NCBI GenBank assembly: GCA_036852015.1
Contig: JAANDG010000412.1
Coordinates: 62,001 to 126,000 of the forward strand
Direction: 5' to 3'
Length of the DNA: 64,000 nt
Origin: Pelodera strongyloides
Taxonomy: Eukaryota; Nematoda; Chromadorea; Rhabditida; Rhabditidae
Shown: piece by piece, positions 11,244 through 20,929 of the stretch
How the letters are laid out: every line of letters begins with the position of its first letter
Position numbering within the stretch: position 1 is the stretch's first letter
Notes under the pieces: model-generated
What the model saw: only the letters and a program-made list of their open reading frames with translations
The model's database searches: none
Told to the model about the DNA's origin: nothing
Position numbers and translations under genes: made by a program

Positions 11244-12393
11244 CTAACAATCAGTCTCTTTTCTGGCATTCTTTCTCTGGCGCACTGGCCCAGCCGATCT
11301 CTTCTTGCTTTTGCTATCGGCGCTCTCCTGGCTGGAATCGCTCTCCTCGGCACCGTCCTCCTTCTCATCCCCCTCCTCGTCTCCCTCAGTGTCTTCGTCG
11401 TCAGAACCGTCCTCGGGCAGATCGTAAATGTCTGTGTTGTAGTTGGGCTCTGCAAAAGTTACAACTTGAAATACTTGAACACTTGACCTTGAACTAGCAA
11501 AACACACAGTCGGAGCTAGAGAAGCCAAAAACATAGAAGAAACTCTATACTATAATCGCAGTGTTCTAGGGGGTGGCACACTTATCACCGTGTAACAACG
11601 AGAGCCTCGCCGAAATAGTTCCCCGGGAAGCTCTTCCCTCTGGGTTCCCCAACCTAGGGAACCGTTACCCAACATCGACCGGCACCCACCTCCAGTGCAG
11701 TAGTAGACTGTGAGGGGCAGGCAAGTGGCCAGTAGAGTGATGAGTGATGAAGAAGCCCAAGAAGCACACACAGAAGCACACCTCGAATTCGACCGGAGAA
11801 TTCGATCGGAGATAGCGAATTGTCCCATTTGAAGCTGAAAGAATATTGAGACATTTATCAAAATTTACTGTAATCTCAAAATCCAGCATCCAGCTTTCAT
11901 GGTTTTCTGACATAACGTTAATACCCTAGCGCTTAAACAGGCTATTACCTCTGATGAATGTGTCTGAGCCATGGTGAAATGTGCTGCCTGAACAGCTCGC
12001 TTCTGACAATAGGATTGGCAAAGTTCTGAAGAAACATGTATTATTCGTGGAAAGGGTGAATGGGGTCTATAAACTAATCAATAGTCAAGACAATATGTGG
12101 TATTTTATCTTTGAGTTTACTGGTATGCCGATATCAAGTACCGTCCCGCACTGATTCTATGCGGACACAAAAACTCCGCGTGAGCGCAGAGGGTCGGAAA
12201 GAGGATCAGCACAACGCGGCGGCGCGTACCCCTCTAAGGTGCGCCACAGCTACGCGAAATATCTAGTTGGCGAGACGCTCGTTTTGCGCAGGTGCGCCAT
12301 TAAAGATGATAAATCCAAACGTCTCACCTGGACTATCCATGCTAATGCTGAATCGATCTTGGCGTCAACACCGGGAGATACAACACTATCCAT
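11244..12393 (-). CDS. Small acidic-tailed protein, unrecognised
   Basis: Four exons with agreeing phases (12328-12393, 11949-12025, 11782-11834, 11244-11449) give 133 residues. The start at 12393 opens MDSVVSPGVDAKIDSALAW. The first half looks helical (NFANPIVRSELFRQH, SPWLRHIHQ), and the second half is strongly acidic (SDDEDTEGDEEGDEKEDG), then serine-rich and finally basic (KSKKRSAGPVRQRKNARK). The mixed acidic/basic tail resembles nuclear or chromatin-associated proteins, but I know no family and assign no function. Splice signals are good (GTGAGA, GTAATA, GTGTGC donors; CAG acceptors). The block FRQHISPWL slightly resembles FFSRHVAPMI in the next gene upstream. Confidence 0.55.
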
Positions 12394-13829
12394 CGTTGAA
12401 TAGCCTAATGATTCGAGACGATATTTTTGCTCATCCGCTTACACTCGAATATTTTCTGCCAATTTGCATATACGCAAATAATATTTTGCATACATGGCAA
12501 CTATGGCAACAAACTACAGAATAAGAGTAACAAACAGCGCCAACTAAAACTGAATCCATGTACAGTAGTCGTCCACGTCCACCCACAATCAAAATGAAAT
12601 TTCAAACACTTAAGCAAGAACTTTTAACATAATAAATTTTTATATAAAAGCGAGCGACACCCAATATAAAACCCGAAATTAAAGGGACGGGCCCATCAAA
12701 AATAAACCCATATTTTGCATGTTTTTATAATTTGTATAAAGGGGGTTTATTATAATATATGTACACTAAATTTCGGCTAGAGTTTATCCCGCTGAAATTT
12801 TTCGGTGTCGATAAACTCAAAAGTATACCGTAGAAGACACACAATTGCACCCTATTTTCTTGTCGCGTGTCCCGGGGGAATGTGGCTATATGGACAGATA
12901 GTCTCCCGGGTCCCAATCAGAGCGAGGTATCCTCGGGAGACGCGGTAAGGAAATAAGGGTGCAATTGTTGGTCTTCTACGGTATACTTTTGAGTTTATCG
13001 ACACCGAAAAATTTCAGCGGGATAAAGTCTAGCCGTAACTTAGTGTACGTATATTATAATAAACCCCCTTTATACAAATTATAAAAACATGCAAACTATA
13101 GGTTTATTTTGATGGGCCCGTCCCTTTAACCAAAGTTGACATGAACAACGAAAAATACAGACAGACTATGGCTATACGCGAAATTCAATAAAACCATGAA
13201 AAAGAATCAACGACACAAAAAGTGTTTTCTATGATAAACTGATTGATAATCGTCCCCCGAAAGAAAGAGAAATTATATTAATTAACGACCTTTATTAATA
13301 AAACAAAAAGGCTATTTCATCTGAACCCGCAATGTTAACATAACCTGAATACGACAAAAAAAATTCAAACCCATAGGCAAAGTTCTAGGCGACATACCGG
13401 AAAGCTTAGCAAATCTCGCCAAAATTACACACACATTGATCTTAGCCAGAGGCCAGAAGCGATAAAAAAAACTCAGTGTAGCTATATCTATGACACACAC
13501 AAAATGATGATCGATTAATGATAATAATTTAATTTAATTTCTTCAGTACTACGTTTATTCATTCCGTTTAATGCACATGACTGTAATCAGTATCAGGCTC
13601 TGGAATACTAATTTTAAAAAGGCTAAAAGACACCAGTTTAGGACCGAGAACGAACAATAAGTACTTGTGGCTAAACAAAAATTTGATGCACACTCTCGGC
13701 TAAATACATTAGTGAATAAACCCTCACGACTGTAAATTTATGACACTGAAACCGGTTTACATAGACCAATACAGTACCTCCAACCACATCTCTAATCCTC
13801 TCCATCCTCCGCACTCTCTTCCTGATTCT
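12394..13829. other. Gap with a 451-bp foldback element
   Basis: Between the two acidic-tail genes the main content is the large inverted-repeat element at 12679-13129. Apart from it I see only AT-rich sequence with no exon. Confidence 0.65.
12679..13129. mobile_element. 451-bp TTAA foldback element
   Basis: The ends are TTAAAGGGACGGGCCCATC and its inverted match, with TTAA at each side (12679-12682, 13126-13129). The arms extend about 190 bases each with only scattered differences, including matched blocks such as AGGGGGTTTATTATAATATA and TTTTTCGGTGTCGATAAACT. Both arms can be followed almost to the centre, where CCCGGG-type motifs occur. No protein is encoded, so it is a non-autonomous element. 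Confidence 0.9.
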
Positions 13830-15163
13830 CTAATCCTCTCCCTCCTCCGCACTCTCCTCATCTTCCTCTGATTCTTCTGGAGTTCCAAGTCCACTGTCCC
13901 ATTCCGAATCATTCTCGTGCTCGTCCCACTCGTCATACTCTTCGTCGTCACCCTCCTCTTCGTCACTATCGTCGTCACTATCGTCATCACTGTCACTGTC
14001 ACTAATCTCATCGATGTACTCATCCAATTCGGCCAAACACTCATCGATCAGTTTCGTCTGCTCCTCCATCCACTGCTCACACTGCCGATCCATCCAAATT
14101 GAATGCAAGACTGAAATAGAATGACTTATACAGCAGGTTAGAAATGGGTTTGATAGTATTCCTAGTAGTTCTATCCATGTTTTCAACTTCGGACCGAATA
14201 GTTTCTGGGTCCCGCACCAAGGAGATCAAAATTTCTGAGAATGGATAAGAAATAGTTCGGAAATGCAAACTTGGAAAACACCTAGATATTCGCTAATAGA
14301 GTATGTACTCTCTCTCTCACGTTCTCTTCGCGTTCGCTCTCTCGCTCTCATCTCTCTCACGTAGTCCTCTTTCGCTCTTTCATCACTCTCATACGCTCTC
14401 TCTTGCTCAACAAATTCACCGGCTTCTGAAGGATAAGGTCCGAAAACTGGCTCACCTTTAGTGACGACGGTGATAGTGAGCATGGCGTTGAAGATACCAA
14501 GTGCAAGGATGACGAACACATTCACATCCACGACGAATTGCCTGGTAGGCAAACGGCCGGTACGCCTATAAAGTTCACATTATACTTCCCAACTTTTCAT
14601 AGGAAATTACAATATGTAGGTACCATTACCAAAACTACTCTTCTCAGAACAACTGCGGCCAAGTCATAATAACCTTTGCAACACTGACACCTTTGTTTTG
14701 TTTGAATAAAGAAACACGTGCTCTTAGCGCTATTTATTTTAAAAAATCGGTTCCATGGTTTTAACCAAGAAAAGAATCACGATGTGATACCACTAGCGGA
14801 ACGCTGCATAGGCGCAGGGACATAGATTCAGCCATCTATTTTCACATTCTACCGATACGCGAGACCATCTTATCTCTACTTCTCATATTGTCATCCATAG
14901 ATCACCACCCCGGTATACGGTAACTCACTGCGCGAAGAATAAGAACCGTACCTCATATACAATTCGTAAATCATGGGAGCCACATGTCGGCTAAAAAATC
15001 TGTCCTTTTCCAATACATAGGGTGCATATTTGTTGAAGAGAAAGGAGCAATACGCATTCGACAGATAATCCTTCAAATCCAAAACCGACATGGAAATACA
15101 AACCAGAATGTCGAAAATCATCTGAAAAACTAAAAAATAGCAAATTAAAAGGCACTTCTCCAT
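13830..15163 (-). CDS. Membrane protein with acidic C-terminal tail
   Basis: Three exons with agreeing phases (14952-15163, 14456-14565, 13830-14110) encode 200 residues. The N-terminus from Met at 15163 is hydrophobic (CLLICYFLVF, then FDILVCISMSVLDL). A second hydrophobic helix (FVILALGIFNAMLTITVV) lies near residues 87-105. A charged helix follows (WMDRQCEQWMEEQ, LIDECLAELDEY), then a very acidic Ser/Asp/Glu tail to the stop at 13830. It is probably an integral membrane protein with a cytosolic acidic tail. I do not recognise the family. The first hydrophobic stretch contains a possible acceptor (TTTTCAG before ATGATTTTC), so translation could start at that second Met instead. Confidence 0.6.
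14305..14410. repeat. CT-rich simple sequence
   Basis: A degenerate CTCT tract lies in the second intron of the acidic-tail membrane gene. Its reverse strand reads as an Arg/Glu-rich frame, which is a composition artefact. Confidence 0.75.
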
Positions 15164-16361
15164 CTCTACTTTAATGCAGTACGCGTATACGAGAAGCTAC
15201 TACACTGATAAAAAAAAATAGGAGCTAAAAGGGTCCAACACAGCGGCGCGGCGCTCCCGCCCCTGGGGCGCGCTGGGTGTGCGAGCAAATGTACTCGATC
15301 AATTTCAGCCACTGACGAAAGTTGACGCGGAACGGAAATGGGTGCGCAATTTGCTCGTCGTTATCACGCCGCTTGCACACCAAAAACCCGAGGCGAAATG
15401 GCGTGAGTACGGCGTGCAAGCGGCAACCCTCATTCTTCACGGCGTGCAACGGCAACGTTACGGCGGGCACATTGCGCCCCCGAACCCAACGGCGTGTCAT
15501 TTTTTTTCCACGCTACATGCACGCAGTAAAGTTGCCGCTTGCAAGTTCGCGTGTACATTTCGACAGGGTGCGACAACAGCGCCTAGCGCCCCACGTACGC
15601 CATCTGGCATTGCACAGCATGCGCGCACCTTAGAGGGGGTGCGCCGCTACGGTTCGGCGGTCAACTTTTGCGCAGAGTTCCACGTCTTTTAGTTAAACAT
15701 GGACAACAGACATAAGCATGTTCAATCACAAACAACTATAACACCAACAGATATGACATGCAAAGGGACAAAACCAAATGAGATCAAAAAGCATTTGAAA
15801 AAAAAAGAAACGTTTATTCGAAGCGACGCATGCTACAGCATAGTGGCAATTTTTACAGAAATAAAAAATGTATGTACACTGATTAATACAAAGTACAAAT
15901 GTGAGAATAGTAAAAAAAAGTCGAGTATTGACCTACACGTTTTACCAAAACATTCATCAATTGAAAGGCGATACAACATAACATATAACAAGTAGAACGA
16001 TAATACATTTAAACTTGCGATTGCTCAAGATAGCACCCAACAAAAAAAAACAGCCAACAACGCAAAACATAGATTATGTGATAAGAACATAATAATTCCA
16101 CCAAAATCCAAAAAGCTAAATTAGTAAATCTAGTACGAAAAACAAAATCGTCACTACCCACCAACCCCGATGACCGAGAAACGGTTACAATTTTGGTAAT
16201 ATTATCAATTTATCAGTAAAAAATGTCCAACAATTCAAGGCAGTTGGTCAAATATGGATTGTTTGTATAATAACTACATATTGGCTTAGCAAACTATATT
16301 TACAATTAGAAAGAGCCCCGCCTAATCTTATTCGCGATTCTCAACAGAAGCTTCGGAACCA
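15164..16361. other. Gap with GC-rich block
   Basis: A GC-rich block at about 15235-15690 is followed by AT-rich DNA. I see no conserved exon. The overlapping long frames in the GC block in several phases are not supported by splice or protein similarity. Confidence 0.6.
15235..15690. repeat. GC-rich block with GGCGTGC repeats
   Basis: The units GGCGTGCAAG, GGCGTGCAACGGCAACG and GGCGTG recur several times. The right end (CACCTTAGAGGGGGTGCGCC near 15627, then GCGCAGAGTT) matches, inverted, the shorter block at about 12170-12300 (ACCCCTCTAAGGTGCGCC near 12229). Confidence 0.6.
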
Positions 16362-16831
16362 TTATTCATCGTCAAGAGTATCGAGCCATAATGCAAATAT
16401 AACTAAAGAGGAGCAATTAAGTTTGACAACTGGCAACATTTACTGAAGCGTGTGAGACTGTCACCACGGTATTCTGATGTGAAACAAAGTGAAAAAAGTT
16501 AGCCTCTCCCTCTCTCTATCTCTCTCTCTATCTCTCTCTCTTTCTCTCTCTCTTTCTCTCGCTCTTGTATATCGTATCAACAATACCCACCAAATATGAT
16601 AATCACCATGCTGCAAAAAACGATCACAAAAAGGGCCAACGAATTGAATTCGAAGAAGGTTACCATAGACGGAGACTCGCCAGTCACTCTGTAAATCCGC
16701 GTATGTATATCCGCAATTTCTCCACTACACTGATGCAAATCGGTTGGTTTGGTACCAGCAAAAAAAGTGTTTTCGCCTAAAGTCGCCGCGCTCTGGTGAA
16801 TAATTCTCCTTCGTGGAATATATTCACTCAA
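16362..16831 (-). CDS. Small single-pass membrane protein
   Basis: Two exons (16591-16831 and 16362-16402) joined by a GTGGGT...TTTAG intron in matching phase give 93 residues. The start at 16831 opens MSEYIPRRRIIHQSAATLGE. The first 65 residues are soluble-looking, then comes a long hydrophobic segment (LALFVIVFCSMVIIIF joined across the intron to VIFALWL) and a short acidic tail DTLDDE. The intron splits the membrane helix. No signal peptide is present, so it looks like a C-terminally anchored or type III membrane protein. I do not recognise it. The intron carries a long CT/GA tract. Confidence is limited because no homologue is known to me. Confidence 0.5.
16500..16566. repeat. CT-rich microsatellite
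   Basis: A CTCTCTAT/CTCTCTTT tract fills much of the intron of the small membrane-protein gene. Confidence 0.85.
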
Positions 16832-17868
16832 TTCTGTACGATTTCCTTAGGTTCTTTTCTATTACGTGACATTGTTAGCATACATGTTTTCTGCTTTCAT
16901 GCCAGTCGATTATTATAGATCATATGTTCATGCTATAATTTTTATGTTTAGCCGATGTTATAGTCAACATCTGAGAACCGTACCTCGTAAGTCATGTGTT
17001 AAATTGTAATATCGTCATTTTAGGCTGCGCTGTATATAAGTACTATAGACAGCACAACTAACTCTAACTACTAACCACCGGTCTACTGAATGAGAGAAGG
17101 TAAGAGTACTGTATCCTAAAACTCACATCGAGTAGATACTGAAAAAAGTTGTAAAGTTGTAAAACCAAAGATTTAGGAGGAACTAGGAACTGTTGTGAAG
17201 CGGTTCGTCTTAGGGTACCCTGGAGTGCATATGTTTCGATGCATGTATCAATAAACTATTCACAAAGTAGGATGGTTGCTTCCGTCTAGCCTAATTACCT
17301 GCTACCGTAACTATAAAATGGTCCCCTGGCAAGCTACAGTGAAGTACATAAAATACATAAAACGACACCAAACCACAAATATGAAATCAATTAGGCCCCG
17401 AAACCAAATAATCAAAAACAATTTCGAAAGAAAATAATTTATTCACAAGAAAGAATATAATACAGAATGGGCACGGAATGTAGGGCAACTAATGCAAAGT
17501 GGAAATCAGAGAAAATTTACGAGTTATTGATAATTAAAGGTGAGCCAAAAAGGTAAAGAGAGATCAAATACATACAAATAGTGCAAACGTTCTATTACAG
17601 TTATGCAAACCTAATATAATCGACAAGCAGTTTCAATAAACCGCTGGTTAAAAACTACGAATCCAATATTAAATATTAAATGAATGTACAACTATATATA
17701 AACAGCAATCAACGAAAAGCATAACATCTGATAATTTAATACATAAAAGGTGTTTGTGACTTACGTGTTTTCCATTAAATTGTCATAAAAACGAACCCTT
17801 TTAACGGTACACTCTTGGGCGCAAATATAAACAAACAGTCAGTGAAACCAAACATATCACCAACTTAT
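16832..17868. other. Gap without recognised feature
   Basis: AT-rich sequence between the small membrane-protein gene and the 3' end of AP-3 sigma. No exon, repeat array or clear regulatory element is visible. Confidence 0.6.
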
Positions 17869-19755
17869 TTAGAATGGATTCTTAAAGTTGCTGAGTCCGG
17901 GCAGATCGGGCAGTCTCAGATCCTTAATCTGTTGGGGAAGATTCATATTCTTCACTGCGGACACAGCACGGGCAGGAGCAGCCGAGATACCGGCCTAAAA
18001 GAGGATATTATACTTATATACACACTTACACACGCCTATTTACATTAAAATGTCCTTACTCTGTACATGTTCCAAGCTCTAACTGTAGGTGCAAGTATAT
18101 ACGACGTACTGGAAAATGAACTTCAAACAAGAAAACGCAAATTCATTCTACAATCGACGCCGCATATAAATTTGAAACGGTGATCAAATTTCGAACGAAC
18201 GAATTCAGGGCTCTAAATTGCTCTTGCTCAGTAATCGACAAATTCCAGTGTTCCATTTGTTCGTTATTCAAAACAGCTCGACTTGTCGGTTCACATCGAT
18301 CAAACCAATAAAGCCTATTATCTTAGAGCTAAAATCAGGTTAATCCACATCTCTACGTCCTCCTTCAAATGTTTAGTCCAATGTCTCACCTCCTGCTTCT
18401 CTAGTTTCTCTTGTTCTTGTATCCGGAGAAGAATCTCATGCATATTCGTTTCCAAAACCATTCCTCCCATCACTAATTCTCCCAGAATATGGTGAACCTG
18501 CAATGTTTCATTCAGCACATAAAACCAATAGCATAGTTGGTGGAACAACTTTGGCTTAGGTAATAAGGGTGTTAGTTAGATCATCATATAGATATCGCAG
18601 GCCAACAGCAAAAAAGTACATAATGTAAGACCCACATAAGGTGCAAAGGAACTCTGAACAGATGAAAGCTAAACCAGACAAATGAAATTAGTGTCAAAGA
18701 CAAAGTCAAATGAATCGATTACTGTGATTATTAACGGACTCTGATAATTTATCGGTTCACTGCGTCGCGCCACGAAAGAACAAGTCAAACAAGATCAAGT
18801 AGCCGCATAATTACCTTATCTACATGGAATATCAGGTCCAACTCGCAAACATTCTCAAAGCATCGGTCGAGGGTCTCGACGAAAACCTGGAAAGAGGATA
18901 TTTGAACCACGAAAAAGACCACGCATACACACACAACACAATGTACACCTGAGTGCCCATACACCATCAAAAGGCAATTAAAATGATTTCAATTAAGCAC
19001 ACATCTTATGTGTAGACAATGACATCACTCTACATCTAATCATCCGCATCTTTAGAATTTCCCACCTGGATCAAGTCTAGGATGCCAAGTTCACTTTCCG
19101 ACGAATCGACGCAGAATATAAAATAGAGGGTGGCATAATGTCGATAGATGAGGCGATAGTCGGTGCCACCGATCAATGAGCCGCCTGAAGGATACGGTAT
19201 ATAATTGGCTGTCTTAGTTACGTAATTACCCTCATCCAATGCGCTAATTGAATTTATTCAAATATGGGCTGGTAATATTGTACTGCTTGCTTAACTACAC
19301 TCATTAACACAAAAAGTGAGATACTAATTGCAGAGCTCGGTCTAAATGAACTTTAGAAAAGGACAAAACACCCCACCTTCCAAAAAGTTGCACACATTAT
19401 CGTCCCGTTTGGAAACCAGTTGAAACGTCTCACGTACGATTTGCTGTTGCTGTTCCTCAGTCTGGAATTCGCATATGACACTGAGAAAACGCCGCAATGA
19501 TGTTCGGTGCACGCGCAAAAACCTGGCGGACTGGCGGTGCGCAGCGCGCGCCTGACTTTTTTCGCCGCGCACAACAGCCGATACTCTCCAAGATTAAAAT
19601 GTTGGTTTGAACTACAACAGAAACATTGCAGATAGCGAAGTGTCGGGTTCACATTTGGTGTTTAATAAATAAAAGCAATAACTCACGTAATGCTGGTAGA
19701 ACTTCAGAAGTCGGGGCTTTCCATGGTTGTTGAATACCAGAATTGCCTTGATCAT
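17869..19755 (-). CDS. AP3S1: AP-3 adaptor complex subunit sigma
   Basis: The small sigma subunit of the heterotetrameric AP-3 adaptor sorts cargo from the trans-Golgi/endosome to lysosomes and lysosome-related organelles. Six exons (19687-19755, 19377-19461, 19066-19184, 18815-18886, 18390-18497, 17869-17994) with agreeing phases give 192 residues, almost the length of the human protein. The start MIKAILVFNNHGKPRL, then SKRDDNVCNFLEGGS, IYRHYATLYFIFCVDSSES, CFENVCELDLIFHVDK and GELVMGGMVLETNM are close to animal sigma-3. The C-terminal tail (APARAVSAVKNMNLP) is specific to sigma-3 rather than sigma-1 or sigma-2. The start at 19755 matches the usual MIKAIL opening. It is a single-copy housekeeping gene in most animals. 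Confidence 0.97.
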
Positions 19756-20053
19756 AACTACCGATTGCGATTGGCACCTGAAATACAAAAGTACAGTAAT
19801 CATGTAATCAAGCAAAACCTCGGTCGAAATGCACAAAATGATACAAATCAATAGAATCAAACCAATAAGTTCAGGAATACAATCAGAGGGATAAATACCC
19901 AGATATTCACTTGAAGATAAAACCGAAGCAATTCATACAGTACTTTATGTCCGAAGCCCCTATATAACAACATGAGATAATCACACAGTGACTATAAACC
20001 CAAAAAAATACCGTAACAAGTACCGTGCTAACTCGGCAATATTAGACACGTAC

Positions 20054-20136
20054 ATTATGGACATGCAAATTATTATTATGGACATGCAAATTATTTTTAT
20101 GGACATACAAATTCTTATTATGGACATTTAAATTAT
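20054..20136. repeat. Tandem repeat containing ATGCAAAT
   Basis: Four consecutive units of about 21 bases follow the pattern TTATGGACATGCAAATTATT. The first two contain the octamer ATGCAAAT exactly; the third and fourth carry one or two changes. It lies upstream of the AP-3 sigma start (minus strand). Confidence 0.85.
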
Positions 20137-20300
20137 TCTGGGAGATATTTCAAAGTATTATGCGAACAAATCCTGCTAGGAGATAATTATGCAAAACAAA
20201 ACATGCGATAAATTCTCTAAAAATCTAATAATAACCATTCAAAACAAATGAATTTTAACACTGATGATCCATACAAATACTGGCAATATTGGCAACATTA

Positions 20301-20431
20301 GAGGCCCTATTCACCACTCAATTCCCCATGGGGAATTCCCGTCTTTTTATCTGCGTGTCTCACATTAGAATGCTATTTTTTGTCCCCAGAGAATATTTCC
20401 CCGAGCGAGTCGGGGTGGTGAATATGGCCTC
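20301..20431. mobile_element. Short element with GAGGCC terminal inverted repeats
   Basis: The ends GAGGCCCTATTCACCAC and GTGGTGAATATGGCCTC are inverted repeats with one mismatch over 17 bases. The interior has further complementary pieces around CCCCATGGGG and CCCCGA. No clear target duplication is seen, so the class is open. Confidence 0.6.
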
Positions 20432-20929
20432 AGGTTACATCACAAAAGCACCCTCACATCATTGCGTTATTAAGTATACATAATTATTAAGTAACGCAAA
20501 TTCATAAGTAAAAAATACGACAAAATGGCAAAGTTTCTTCGATGAGAATTGAGAATCCCAGCCTGTAAGGCAAGAACTAATGTGTCAAAGTAGTAAGGAT
20601 AAAACTATTTGTACAGGGAAAACAATAAAAAATACCGCAAATGTACTGTACACAAGAACTGCAAAGAATCGTCCCTCGCCAATTCGTTATACATACCGTC
20701 AAGTCAGGAACACAGTGTGTAAAAGGACATCAAGTCTAAATGAAACACTGATTTTAAGTTCGTTCCTGTACTAAACATAAACACCAGATGATACAATGTT
20801 CGACTAGGTAAGGTCCCAAAGTGGACGTAGCTAACATTTTTTTGTTCTTCCGTTGCACAACAAAGCCTAAGCTTCTATCGACATTAGGTGTACTGCGGAC
20901 GGAAATATTCTTACAAAATGAAAATTTTC

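Larger units (their letters stand above)
19756..20929. other. Gap with tandem and inverted repeats
   Basis: Between AP-3 sigma and the hexosaminidase gene the sequence has a four-unit tandem array at 20054-20136 and a short inverted-repeat element at 20301-20431. I see no exon in the remainder. Confidence 0.6.

Noticed and set aside
15225..15692. Long frames of 91-137 codons on both strands
   Set aside because: GC-rich repeated block with GGCGTGC units; no conserved motif and no consistent exon structure.
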